Shown: positions 24,125 to 35,460, counted from the first letter of the stretch. The stretch: DNA of 64,000 nucleotides from Bactrocera neohumeralis (GCF_024586455.1 NC_065922.1:19154089-19218088), one strand, 5' to 3'. Translations and numbers: made by a program. Notes: generated by a model from the letters alone, not told the origin.

Positions 24125-24740
24125 AACGAAAATAAAAAAGTTCCCATAAAAGAACTTGATTTTGATCGTCCAGTTTGTATGGCAGCCATAAGAATCCAAT
24201 ATGAACAATTTCTTCGGAGCCTTTAGCTTGAACAATAATCCATGACAAATTTTGTGACGATATCTCGACAGTTAAAAAAGTTGTCCATACAAGGACTTGA
24301 GTTTTGTGATCAGTTTGTATGACAGCTATACGCTAGACTGGTTCGAAACGAACAATTTGTTGTTAGATTTTCTTCCGACAATAAACCAAGCCAAACTTCG
24401 AAAAAATATCTTGTCAAATAAAAAGGTTTTACATACAGGAGCTTGATTCTGATCGTTCAGTTTATATGACAGCTATATGATATAATAGTCCGATATTGGC
24501 GTATCCGACGAATAAGAAGCTTCTTAGGGTAAAAAGGATGTATGCAAAATTTCAGATCGATATCTTTTAAATTAAGGGAATAGTTGACATATATACAGAA
24601 GAACCGATGGACATGGTTTAAGTAAGTTCGTTTCGACCTTTCCTCATATAAATATAAGTATTCATAAGACCTCCAACATTTCCTTCGGCGTGTTACAAGC
24701 TTGGAGGCACACTTATTATACCCTTCCCCGGCTTTAAATA
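24125..24740. repeat. Dispersed fly repeat, copy 1 (about 144 bp units)
   Basis: Three tandem units start with TTGATCGTxCAGTTTGTATG at about 24,164, 24,308 and 24,451, 143-144 bp apart. Each includes GAACAATTT, a (C)CAAATTT(C)GTGACGATATCT-like phrase and a (T)TTTCCATAxAA(G)AACTTGAT-like phrase. The end has CAGATCGATATCTTTTAAATT, then TTTCCTTCGGCGTGTTACAA and TATTATACCCTTCCC. The same order appears in the copy at 58.6 kb. I recall near-identical sequence as a high-copy repeat of drosophilid and tephritid genomes, but I cannot name its family or its autonomous partner. Confidence 0.85.
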
Positions 24741-26335
24741 TATATAATCATCTAATATCATCAACAACCGAGACTAAACGAGCAGCTGTCACAAAAGTCC
24801 GCAACATTCTGTTGATACCGACGCTAAGAAAGAAACAAAATTATACATAAACGGAGACATATCAACGTTTTTTCTAAATTATGAAGATGAAGACGTCAAC
24901 GAAATGTAATTTTTTCCGCTGGCATCTCAAGAATCAGTCGTTCAACTTAGCATTTCAAAGCGCGGCGAAGCCAAAGCCGAAGACGACGCGCAATATCGCG
25001 AGATCGTTTTGGCAGCAACGCTTATCTATATGACGGCCGTCGCTTGACTTTAAAGCCGGCAAGATGTCTCCTGGAGACTGCAAGCTCAGCGCATAACGAG
25101 TAAACACAGGAAGAACAACAAAAAATTGCAACTAAAATACCGAAATAAACGAAGCTGTGTGGTGAGCCAGGCCAAGCGAAGTGCATAAAAAGGCCGACAA
25201 CAAAAGCAATGGCAGCAACAAAAGCAACGGCAGCTGCAGCAACAGTAGCGCAGCGCAAAAGAAGCTTTCTGCTATTCCCTGTTTTTTAGGTCAAATGTCT
25301 GCAAGGCGGATGGCTGGACGGACGGACGAATGAACGAACGAATAAGCGCATGGCCAATATGTTGGTCAAAAAGATGATGCGCTATGCCTTGTTATGCTAT
25401 GCTAAGCTATGTTGTGCTTTGAGTGGGAAAGCCAGTGAAGCATACGGCATATGGAGGAACCCACACACACACATACATAAGAGCACATAAGTGGCAACGC
25501 CGATGGCAGCTGCTGCCTACACACACGCTTATGCATGTATGTTGCCACTGCCACGTTTTCATCAACTCTGTGATTATCATGTGCAACAGCGCTGTTATTA
25601 CTGTTGTTGTTGTTGTTGTAGGTAATATCATTGTTGTCTTCGGCATGGCTGCAACATTTATGCGCACTGCAGCTTCACACTCGGTGAGCATTATTGCTGT
25701 TGTTGTTGCCGCAATCTGTGTGCGCGCACTTTTATTTAATTTGTTGTACGCAACAAAAATAGCATTTCAGTCATAAATTATGGTGTTGCTGATGCTGCCG
25801 AACAATTTCATGTTTATATTTTTATTGTTATTGTTGTTGCTTCTGTTGATTGCTTAATTGCATTTATTGTGTAATTTGTTCTTTCGCCGCGGCAGTGGGG
25901 CGGCGGGTGCCAACACTGCTGCAACATGCCACATCAAATTGCTGGCAGCTTCCCACAAATTAATCAGCGAAATTCAAAAATAAAAAATTATATTGCAATG
26001 CATTTCTTCGTGGTGTGCGCAGCAAGTGTGTTTGTGAGTAATCACATTTTGGGCACTCAACTCTCTGGTTCCTATGTGTGTGTTGCCAAGCAAAGATTAT
26101 TTATAATTTTCTCACAATTATTTGATATTAATTTGTTTGCACCATCACTCAATTGTATGCAATTGAGTTGAAAATTTTGAATATTTTTTTTAAATTTCGA
26201 ATATTTATTGAATTTTGAAAATGAAATTATCCATTTGTTAAATACGAATTGAAGCCAATATAGCTCACAGAAAAATTACCACTTTTGCAAATGTAAAATT
26301 TTTCTTTTATTTATCTAATTATTCTCTGTAACCAC
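24741..26335. other. Non-coding stretch with GC-richer patch
   Basis: The 24.9-25.9 kb part is GC-richer, with GCAACA/AAAGCAAC runs and a GTTGTTGTTGTTGTTG tract near 25,602-25,620. Mutually overlapping frames at 25,407-25,691 (-) and 25,423-25,776 (+) come from CA- and GTT-rich sequence and have no family support. Confidence 0.5.
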
Positions 26336-26339
26336 AAAA

Positions 26340-26600
26340 TTTTTTGGACTAAACTTTCGGGATCCCGAAACACTTAAAATTATTTTAATCAAAATCATAT
26401 CATTATAACAATTACCAGTTTTGCAAACGTAGAATTTCCATACTACGTAATCCCGAAATTTTCGGGACTTAACTTTCGAGATCCCGAAATACTTCAAATT
26501 ATTTTATTCAAAATAATATCATTATAACAATTACCAGTTTTGCAAACGTAGAATTTCCATACTATGTAATCCCGAAATGTTCGGGACTTAACTTGACGAT
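26340..26600. repeat. CGGGATCCCG satellite, sub-array A (119 bp unit)
   Basis: Two near-identical copies of a 119 bp unit. TTTCGGGATCCCGAAA at 26,355-26,370 corresponds to TTTCGAGATCCCGAAA at 26,474, and the CATTATAACAATTACCAG block recurs at 26,401 and 26,520. Each unit also carries a second inverted repeat, TCCCGAAATTTTCGGGA (26,451-26,467 and its copy), so one period contains two hairpin-forming elements. Confidence 0.92.
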
Positions 26601-26607
26601 TGTCAAG

Positions 26608-26662
26608 GAATAAAAAAATACTTATGTACATATGTATGTACATACATATGTATGCATGTCTT
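26608..26662. repeat. ACATATGTATG microsatellite-like palindromes
   Basis: Alternating ACATATGTATGTACATAC-type sequence between two satellite sub-arrays. The same short palindromic words occur at many other places in the window. Confidence 0.7.
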
Positions 26663-26761
26663 ACAAAAATATTTCAAAACCTTTAAAATCAATTAAACGG
26701 AATTATGTAAAAATATTTCGAAATTTCCATTTTTAATTTTTTCTAATTTGTTTATATTGAA

Positions 26762-27380
26762 ACAAAAACTATTAAAGAAACTTCGACAAAAATTTTATAG
26801 CAAATATTTCGGGATCCCGAAAAATTTATTTCAAAATCTTTAAATTTTTTAAACCAATCAAAAGATTGAACGAACATAATAAGCCAATGTAATTATAAAA
26901 GAAACTTCCAAAAATGTATATAGCAAATATTTCGGGATCCGAAGAATTTATTTCAAAATCTTAAAATTTTTTAACCCAATCGAAAGACTGAATGAACATA
27001 ATAAGCCAATGTAATTATAAAAGAACCTTCGAAAATTTTATAGCAAATATTTCGGGATCCCGAAAAATTTATTTCAAAATCTTTAAATTTTTTAAACCAA
27101 TCAAAAGATTGAATGAACATAATAAGCCAAGATAATTATAAAACAAACTTTTTATAGCAAATACATACATATTTCGGGATCCCTAGAAACTCATTTCAAA
27201 ATCTTGACATCTTTTAAACCAATCAAAAGATTGAATGAACATAATAAGCCAATATAATTATAAAACAAACTTTTTATAGCAAATACATATTTCGGGATCC
27301 CTAGAAACTCATTTCAAAATCTTGACATCTTTTAAACCAAACGAAAGACTAAATGAACATAATAAGCCAATATACATATG
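26762..27380. repeat. CGGGATCCCG satellite, sub-array B (118-123 bp unit)
   Basis: Five units with ATTTCGGGATCC at about 26,806, 26,929, 27,049, 27,171 and 27,289, spaced 123, 120, 122 and 118 bp. Each includes TTCAAAATCTT, AAACCAATCAAAAGATTGAA and CATAATAAGCCAA. The non-palindrome part of the unit differs from sub-array A, while the palindrome and the period are kept. Confidence 0.92.
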
Positions 27381-27477
27381 TATGTAATTAAATTATTGAA
27401 GATAATTAATGTATAATTTAATTATTTAAGATATTAATTAAATTCAAAATTTTTATTCAGTTCTAAAAAAAATAAAA

Positions 27478-27775
27478 TCATAAAATCCCGAAAAAATTTG
27501 TGATCTCGAAATTTTCATTTAAAAATACCGAAAAGTTTTAATCTACTCGCATGATAGATTTTCTATTTTTTATAAGCAAGCAATTTAATAAAATTTCGAG
27601 AAATATTTCGGGATCCCGAAAATATTATATCGAAATCCCGATTTTTTTTAAGCTACTTGCATTATAGAACTTTTCAGAGTATTATTTTTTTTGAACAGAC
27701 AATTTTATAAAATCCCGAAAAATATTTCGGGATCCCGTAGTTTTTTAAAATTTTTTTTAAGCTACCCGCATGATA
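27478..27775. repeat. CGGGATCCCG satellite, sub-array C (119 bp unit)
   Basis: AAATATTTCGGGATCCCG occurs at 27,601 and 27,720, 119 bp apart, with shared TTTTTTTTAAGCTAC(T/C)(T/C)GCAT and AATTT(T/A)ATAAAAT. A third, more diverged unit precedes them (AAATCCCGAAAAAATTT at about 27,483). This is the third variant of the family next to sub-arrays A and B. Confidence 0.85.
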
Positions 27776-28600
27776 AAATGTATAATTAATTAACTCTTCG
27801 AAGAAACTAAAGTAATTAAACCTTCCATATGCTATGTAAGTAATTGCTTAAATAGAACATTATAGCAAAAATGCTTTGCCATAAAAACCAACACTTGCTA
27901 ATTAAACTTGAACTTCTTCAAGAGTGCGCAATGTTCTTTTACAACGCATCATAAAGTAATTAGCACAATTTGTGTTTAAACAAATAGCATAAAGTTGTTG
28001 GGTTCTTATGACTTCTGAGCGTTAATTAGCAGCGCTTGTAATATGCTAACAAATGAAGCACAATAATAAGCAAACAATTTAGATGGCCTAAATAAACGAT
28101 TATGTACAAATGTGCATACATATACATATATGTATGTACATATGTATGATTATATATGCATGTGTGTTTGGGAAAAACTTGAGGCTCGTTATCATAAAAA
28201 CTTAAGAAGTGGTACAACTAGCTCGCATGAAGTACAGCGATATAAAGCCCACAAGCTGAGCGACACGTAGTAAACACACACACATACAAGCCTACATAGT
28301 AGCATAGTCACCTTGTGCATAAAAGCATGTGTATGTGTATGTAAGCATGTAGGAGTATGCACGTCGGTATCACCATTTGAGGAGCTAGAAAGACGACAGC
28401 TGTTCTTGGCCCACTTTTTCACTTACAAGCACAAGCCGCAGCAGAAGCCGGCGACAGCAATTACAATCACTGCCAAACAATAGCGCTTGATATCAACAAA
28501 CTGCAGAAACTACAGCAAACAAAACACAAACAACAAATATGCTAGTTACAGCATTTAGACAAGTCTAGAAATAGAAAAAATGATTTCGACACCGAAACTT
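27776..28600. other. Non-coding stretch, no gene recognised
   Basis: AT-rich sequence with TATACATATATGTATGTACA microsatellite near 28,119-28,148 and CA tracts near 28,274-28,288. GCAGCGCTTGTAATATGC near 28,030 resembles the GCTTAC/GTAAGC words of the 42-49 kb cluster. No exon is supported. Confidence 0.5.
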
Positions 28601-28736
28601 TGCGATTAGAATGGTTTTCTCCTTTGCTGGAGGTTAACACTGAAGACTTCGAAAAAACAAGAGAATATACAAAAAAAATTACGAAAATTAATTTAGAAAA
28701 AAATATAAACATTATAAAAGCGACAGTAAAAAATAT

Positions 28737-28775
<39 letters not shown>

Positions 28776-28820
28776 AAAAAAAATTTAAAAAAAAAAAAAA
28801 AAATTAAAAAAAAAAAAAAA

Positions 28821-28851
<31 letters not shown>

Positions 28852-29381
28852 GCTAAAAAAAAAATTAACAAAAATTAACAAAAATTAAAAAATTATCAAA
28901 CAAAAGTTTATAAAAAAATTTAAGTTATAAAAAATTACAAAAAAAACTTTAAAAATAGTAAAAAATTTATCAAAAAAGTTTCAAAAAATATTTCTAAAAA
29001 TCTGCAAAAAAATTAAAATTTTTTTCAAAAATAGCTTCGAAAATATGTAAAAAAAATTAAAAAAAAATATTATCAAATTTTTTTTTTTTAATATAAAAAC
29101 ATATAAAAAAATATTTAAAAAATTTTAGAACATTATATAAAAAAGTATAAAATTTATTATTAAAACAATATATATGTATGCACATACGATAAATATTAAT
29201 TAAAAAAATAACAAAACCAACAAAACAAAATTATCAAAAAAATTTAAACATAATATAAACATTTCAAAAGATTAAGAAACAGTTAAAAAAAAAAAGGATT
29301 ATTAAAAAAATGTGAAAAATTTTACAAAAAAAATATAAGAACAGCAATTAAAAAAGAGAAACTTATAAAAAAAACTTTAGA

Positions 29382-29437
<56 letters not shown>

Positions 29438-29775
29438 ATTAGAAACATAAAAGAAATTGAAAAAAAGGGTATAAAAATATTTTTAAAAACTGATATAAAA
29501 ATTACAAACCGACAAAAAAAATTTTATCAAAATAAAAATACAAAAAAATTTTAAAAATTAAAAAACTTATTAAAAAAAATAAATACTCTTTTTTAAATAA
29601 ATAAAATAATATTAAAAGATATTATGCAAAATATTATTAAAAAGATACAATATAAAAAATTATTAAAGAAAAATGCAAAAATAATTAAAAAAAAAAAAAA
29701 CAATAAAAAAAAACTATAAAGGCAACATTAAAAAATTACAAAAAAAAATTAAAAAAGAAGTTCAGAAAAAAAATA
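28601..29775. repeat. A-rich block with poly(A) cores
   Basis: About 1.2 kb of nearly pure A/T sequence, A-rich on plus, with long A runs at about 28,741-28,850 and 29,388-29,434. Lys-rich frames here are translations of the A runs. Confidence 0.85.
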
Positions 29776-31762
29776 TGCCAAAAAAGAAACGAGTGCCTTG
29801 TCGGCCACTGTCGAGAGTTTTTATGCGCTTTGTCTTTGACGTCAATGCATTTATGGTCTCCCATTATGTATTTCTGGTATTTGTTATGGTATTTGTAGTT
29901 GGTAAGTCACAATCGACACGACGACAACGCTTTATTGTTGTACTTAAGCATACTTTCGTTTGTTGTAATATAATTGACAAAACGACAGAGTTCGTACATT
30001 ATTCTCATTACTTTGTTATGCCTTGTATTGAAGCATGGATTGGCGTATTTGTTTTTATTTTTCATTGTTTTTGTTATTGTTATTGTTGTAATCATTTTGT
30101 TTTCAGCGTCGAAAAAGAAAGTGCCGCTTCAATTTTACGCTTCTGCTGTTTCTATACACTTTTAACTTGTTGTTGTAGTTGTTTTTGTTTATTGACTGTG
30201 TCCACGCAGTCTTCCGCCATCCTTTCACATTGTCGTCTGATACTCGATTTGCGCACGGCATCTACAGGCGAGTGGCGCTGAGAGTGCGCAATGCTTAAAT
30301 AATATTGAAGAATCAACGAAAAGCGAAGCCAACTCTGGTGGGGAACGTGAAAAAAAGAGATGCTGCTGCAGCTTCTACTTTCTTCCCTCTCTACTTCATA
30401 ATTATGGCACTTGGTCACAGCAATTAAATTCGCTTTTGTCGCGACTAAAGCATTTACGATCGCGACCCAGAACCAATACTATTGTTATAGATGAAACTTG
30501 GATGTATTCTTCGGCTGTAACGACAGCTTTTCTTCTCATCACAAGCATAAGTAAAAAAATTGAATATAATAAAAAAAGTTCTACCTCTAAACCTCACTTT
30601 TTGTTCAACTCCCCACTGTTCCCCACGATTTTACCTTGGCTTTCTACTGGACAACAAACAGTCTGTTGCCGTTCGCTCTTCGTTTGCCAGCGTGTATCTA
30701 CTGTGCTTTGAGATTCGCTTGCTTTTGTGTCAAAGCGGCTGTGATGACTCTTTTTTTCCATGGCATTTATGTGGTCCACTTTATACCTTCGCATAAAATT
30801 AGCACAACTTGTTCCGCTTTTCGCCCCCTCTGTATATCACTCGCTCTCTCACTACATACTTACAACAATGCAAAAAAGTAGTTGTAAAAAGCTATAAATT
30901 TTTATTGTTGTAACGCGCACGTCCGTTGCTGATCTCTGGCTACGATAGGTGATCGCGCCATGGCACGAAGTATGTATTTTCACTAGATAATTTTTATTGC
31001 CGTTCTCGATTTTATTTACTATCTTCTTGCGCGTATTATTTGCATTGCTGTCATTTTTCTCAATCACTCTTAATGTCAAATGTTTATCGCGGTACGCATA
31101 CTTTTTGCCGCACACTGTGTTCTTTATAGCATTTGTATAGGGCGGCCATGAAGAAGAAGTTATGCGAGGAATGCGGTCGAAAATGTTAATGCTTGACTTG
31201 TGGTTCTTGAGAATTGTTGGTCAGAAAGCGTTAAATCGCCAGCTATAAATTGAGCGCAATAAAAAAGCGATAATTGCGTTTGACATTAGCTCAGTTTGAC
31301 GTTTGTTCGAAGGCATGTAGTGCTCGGTTAGTGGGCGCAAGTGATCAGTGTTCGATCTTAATGTACTGTGAATTGGTTTATTGAGGTAAAGGTAAACTGC
31401 TTTCGTTGTAATCGAGTGCATGATGCTATCATTTACCACTTTTATGTAAAAAATTATATTTTAAGACCGTAATATCGGGCTTCGAAAAAATATTGAGAAA
31501 TTTATATTAGTATTCTTAATGATTGGGTATTAAATATTAATTTCTCGACATTTTTTTCATACTAGGTTAGGTATATAAGCTGAGTTTTCTTGAGGCAAAA
31601 AATAATCTCACTTAAAAATCTAGAGACGCTTGACCTTGTTGATGCCCAGAACTCCTAGGTATAGATTAAAAAAGACCGTTGCATATCTACAAAGCACCTA
31701 AATTCAGCCACAAATTTATTTAGCCAGCTTATAGCCATTGCAATCAATTCGCCGTTTTCGTA
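29776..31762. other. Non-coding stretch with a chance 168-codon frame
   Basis: The frame at 29,775-30,281 (+) starts at the edge of the A-rich block and is Phe/Val/Cys-rich with low-complexity FVFIFHCFCYC-type sequence. It matches no family I know and its antisense strand is also open in places, so I do not call it a gene. Imperfect T-rich and pyrimidine-rich patches occur throughout. Confidence 0.5.
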
Positions 31763-31978
31763 GAAAGTATGACAACCGAGATACTTCATCCTTAGTCTAC
31801 CGAAAGCTGGACAGTGAGAGCTTTCGTCTGACGAATGCTAGACAGTGGAAGCTTCCGTCAAACAAAGGTTGAAGTATCTCGGTTATCACACTTTCTGACG
31901 AAAGCTAAACAATGAAAGCTAAACAGTGGAAGCTTTTCTAGGCCAACGATTGATGTATCTCAGTTGTCATACTTTTTA
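31763..31978. repeat. Foldback (inverted) repeat with three related arms
   Basis: Arm 1 at 31,763-31,788 contains TATGACAACCGAGATACTTC. Arm 2 at 31,870-31,895 is its reverse complement with two mismatches over 26 nt. Arm 3 at about 31,950-31,977 is another copy in the orientation of arm 2. The segment between has a roughly 30 bp direct repeat built on CGAA(A/T)GCTxGACAGTG(A/G)(G/A)AGCTT. It could form a large cruciform or RNA hairpin, and may be a foldback-type or MITE remnant. Confidence 0.8.
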
Positions 31979-33236
31979 GAGAAAGTGATTAGATGTTTCT
32001 TCCTTCCTGCAACTTTGACAAGTTGCTTCCTTCAAAATCTTTACTATCGTCGCTTGAGAGCCACTGGGGCCGTGTCCAGTTAGGACATTTATCATTTTTC
32101 CTATTAAGAGCATAGCGTGTAATGTTCTATCAAACTACATAATAAGTAAACTATCTCGGGATCCAGTGTTGATCTCCATAAATTGTATCGGAATCCAGTA
32201 CTTATCTCTATTATCAATTGAACTTTAGTACTTCGAAACAACTTCAGCATAACAAGAAATAAGATATCTTTAAACACATAATGGCGACTTTTTGATATTG
32301 GATAGTTGACTACTTCTATCCGTTATACTATTGTAGGTCAAAAAGTTTTTATGAGAATGGTGATCTATTGAAGATCGTTTCCAAGCTTTAACATAATAAA
32401 TTTTATAGCGAGAACACTAAAATAATATTAAAATCTTTTCAGAAATTATTTTAACTTCGTATCTTCGTTTTAAGAACCATATATGATAATTTACTGGTTG
32501 AAAACTGCTGGGCGATTTTCTCTAAATTCATCGGAATCCATAAGAATTTGTTCGATAACTGGTTTCTATATTCCTGATATCATACAATTACTCCGCGGAT
32601 AGAAGCTCTCACGTGAGGATATTAGGTGGATATTTATTATAGTAAACTATCGATATAATACTATAACCCATCGTGCTACATTTTTCTTAGGCCCAAGTGA
32701 TCTTACAAAATGGTTTTCACTGATCTTTCCGATATTCCAGCAATGTCAGTAAGAGCTCTGACTGTTAATCGTCGATTATCAAGCACAAATTCCTGTTTTA
32801 TTGACCTGTTGATCATCTGTCGATGTTTCGGCACCAGAAATATGATTCCATACACAACATTTAATGACACTTTATATAATTCAGAAAGACAAGCATATAC
32901 TGAACACTAACGATTACTTTGATATGGACATTGGGCACAGATGTCACTGACAATCATACCAACCTAGAAAAAAAAATATTTCGACTCGCGAAATTTAGGT
33001 TAAAAAAGTCACACTACAACACTTTCTGCTTTTCAATACTGTGCTTCAAAAGACATCTTATATGGATAGTTAATCTTTCAGGCAACAAAAAAACTTTGTA
33101 ATGGCATGATATTGAGTACAATATAAGAAGCTTGATGAGACTCTATAATTGTTACCAGTTACTGTAAGTATAGCAGCCACATATTCTAATCCAGTTCAGA
33201 TCGTTCAAAGTTTTATGAGTTTCGAAGGGGTTGTGT
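31979..33236. other. Non-coding stretch, presumed intron
   Basis: No recognisable element or exon. A very short direct repeat of GG(G/A)ATCCAGT is seen near 32,158 and 32,190. The frame at 32,710-32,910 (+) shows no domain. Confidence 0.5.
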
Positions 33237-33237
33237 A

Positions 33238-33285
33238 ACTTACCTGCAAAGATAAAAAGAGAGAAAAGGATGAGTAAATAATTAA
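33238..33285 (-). promoter_or_regulatory. Candidate recursive splice site (ratchet point) 2
   Basis: Read on the minus strand, TTTACTCATCC is followed by TTTTCTCTCTTTTTATC and TTTGCAG, which joins directly to GTAAGTTACAC at 33,244/33,243. The strong pyrimidine tract, the branch-point-like ACTCAT at usual distance and the abutting consensus donor make this the best splice-type signal in the window. It is on the same strand as ratchet point 1, 22.4 kb upstream of it in the direction of minus-strand transcription. The flanking sequence has no convincing exon, as expected of a zero-length exon. Motif is seen; function is inferred from the fly recursive splicing literature. Confidence 0.65.
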
Positions 33286-33289
33286 GGAC

Positions 33290-33885
33290 AGAATTTTATT
33301 GTATTATGGCATAAAAAATTTTTAAAATAATTTCACAGAATTTCAAGATTTCTTTATAGACCAAGAACACATATCATACACTTAACACCATGTATATACT
33401 ATGTATATAAATATATGTTTTATATCTTATATACTCTACTCTATATGTAGTTACAGCCTGAAATGCAGATTTTTTTTTAACAAATCAACTGTAGCATATT
33501 TTTATCGAACAAATTTCTTGGCGGCGTGACATTTTCTTATCAAATCAAGTAGAAACAGAAATGCACAGTACGTGCTTTTAAGTCAGGCGGTGGAGACTGA
33601 CCAAAGTTCGTTGATGCTGATGTAATAGTACGAGAATTACCAGCACCGCTGCAAAAACTATCGACTGAAATATATTTTTAGATTACGAGATACTATAAAA
33701 AGACTGCCGGAGATTAAGTTAGAATTTTTTAAAATTTAATAATGGCAGTAAATTAAATATTTATAAAGAAAAAAATAATGAAATTTTAGAAGAAATAAGA
33801 AATAGTTTACGATTCGCTAGAGATTGAAGAGTGTTGAAACGAACAAATAACTGCCATAAAGCAAGTAGCTAGAAAGTAGAAAGAG
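33290..33885. other. Non-coding stretch, no gene recognised
   Basis: AT-rich sequence with TATATA words near 33,392-33,430. On the minus strand this lies just upstream of ratchet point 2. I see no element or exon. Confidence 0.45.
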
Positions 33886-34165
33886 ATTCTGTTAGTTTCA
33901 TGTGTTGGAAGGATGGAGTCATATGTTGAAGTTCATATGAGGAATGTTCTCTGAGTGCCATTCACTTGGGAGTGGCCAGAAACGATTATTTTATATATGG
34001 CTCAAGCAGCTCATGAATTCCGGTCTTATGCCAAGTATCTTCTGAGTAGCCAAAGAACATCCGTTTGAAGGCGAGCTAAAGTGAGAGGGCGAATCATGCC
34101 TCCTCTGGCTTGTGCGCTGGGTTTGGGACCCGCCACGTAAAGAACGCCGCCAAGGAAAAGGAATT
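33886..34165. repeat. Possible relic of a dispersed fly repeat
   Basis: GC-richer island in AT-rich DNA with the phrases GTGCCATTCACTTGGGAGTG, GGCTCAAGCAGCTCATGAAT and GGTTTGGGACCCGCCACGTA. I recall such phrases from repeated sequence in tephritid assemblies, but the type of element is unknown to me and no second copy is present in this window. Confidence 0.35.
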
Positions 34166-34811
34166 TTTTTTCGAAACTAAGAAAATATTTTTATTTAGGT
34201 TGAAGAATGGTGTTTGTACCGTTTTATTCGATGCAAATATAACAATTTTTTCTTAACTAACTGGTTTTTAAATGATTTCTAGCCGAACTTTTGTGGTTCA
34301 GCCGCACAGCAGCACACAGCAGCGCACATAGAAGCACGAGCAAACGCGTAAAATCTAGCGCGTGGCAGTTCAAAAGAAGCTAAGATAAGAAACTAAGAAA
34401 TAAAACTAAAAAACAAAAAATAAAAATTAAAACAAAAGCAAAACAACAAACGATTGCGGCCTCATTTGCGTGCGGAACAACGCATAAATTTTGCTCGTAA
34501 AACTAAAAAAATAAAAAAAAAAAAAAAGAAATTCACGCTTGCATTGCGAACTCGCGCGATAAGAGTCGCACATCTACACACTTGCATATATGTATATGCA
34601 AGACCGGCCAGACGCGGCAGCGCCAAGCGAGCCCAATGCGACGCACTATATAATGCATATGGCAACCACAATACCAACAACAAGGGAATGGCGAACATGA
34701 AATAATCAGTCGCGGACCCGCCGCTACTGCCAGGCGTGTGGGCGTGCCAAGCAGGCTAGCTGGGGGGTTGCATGGGGACTTTAAGTAAAATAGGGGCACA
34801 ACAACGACGAT
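34166..34811. other. GC-richer non-coding stretch
   Basis: CAGCAGCACACAGCAGCGCA-type sequence near 34,305-34,330, then an A-rich stretch. Composition is reminiscent of fly 5' UTRs, but I see no promoter element or splice donor that would define one. Overlapping antisense frames are not supported. Confidence 0.35.
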
Positions 34812-35057
34812 ATGAATTCTTTAACGTTGCCGCTGCCGTTAAGACCTTTGCAACAGCAAGCAAATGCAGCCGCTTATCGGCGCAGTGCCAGGCACAAAAT
34901 GCGGCTGCTGGCGGACGCGCTTCAAGCAGGACACTGCGACAAACAGCAGCTGTGGCATAGGAGCAAATATATAGAGGAAGTTGAAAAATTGTTCTGGGCG
35001 CAGCAAAAGTGGCTACAGAAGCTACGCCGGCGCAGGGAAAAGATAAAAAAGTTGTGA
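34812..35057 (+). CDS. Doubtful small ORF, basic helical peptide
   Basis: An 81-codon ATG-to-stop frame in a GC-rich island. The N-terminal third is Leu/Pro/Gln/Ala-rich. The C-terminal half is highly basic with Trp and Glu spaced as in an amphipathic helix (about residues 50-81, containing YIEEVEKLFWAQQKWLQKL and a run of Arg and Lys). No signal peptide, membrane segment or known domain is visible. A longer minus-strand frame (34,756-35,259, 167 codons) overlaps it, so the openness of this region partly reflects composition. It could be an orphan microprotein, part of a non-coding transcript, or chance. I do not recognise it. Confidence 0.15.
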   Translation: MNSLTLPLPLRPLQQQANAAAYRRSARHKMRLLADALQAGHCDKQQLWHRSKYIEEVEKLFWAQQKWLQKLRRRREKIKKL

Positions 35058-35271
35058 GGGTACAAAGTGCAAGACAGGAGCAATGAAAAAAGAAGAGCGC
35101 TCTCGGCGAAATGCAACTAATTTGGAAAGCGCAAATGGCCAGGAGGCAAACAAAGTGGCCGCGAACAGCAACAACAACTGTAGGAGGTGAGGCGGGTGGC
35201 GCTGTTGGAAAATGCTTGTGGTGGCGATAAGAAACCAAGTGAAGCGGCCAAAGCAGCAAGTAAAAAAATAA

Positions 35272-35460
<189 letters not shown>

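Noticed and set aside
23893..24248. Ser/Leu-repeat minus-strand open frames in all three phases
   Set aside because: Translations of the (GA)n microsatellite and the dispersed repeat next to it.
25602..25625. TTGTTGTTGTTGTTGTAG|GTAATATC on plus as a ratchet point
   Set aside because: The tract is a GTT microsatellite and GTAATA is a weak donor.
29775..30281. 168-codon plus-strand open frame, the longest in the window
   Set aside because: Low-complexity Phe/Val/Cys-rich sequence beginning at the edge of an A-rich block, no domain, no splice or promoter context.
30436..30711. TIVIDETWMY phrase resembling a mariner D-E-T/K-W catalytic block
   Set aside because: No other mariner block appears before or after it in any frame; too short to support a relic.
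34756..35259. 167-codon minus-strand open frame
   Set aside because: Ala/Cys/Leu-rich translation of a GC-rich island, overlapping an equally open plus-strand frame; no recognisable family.
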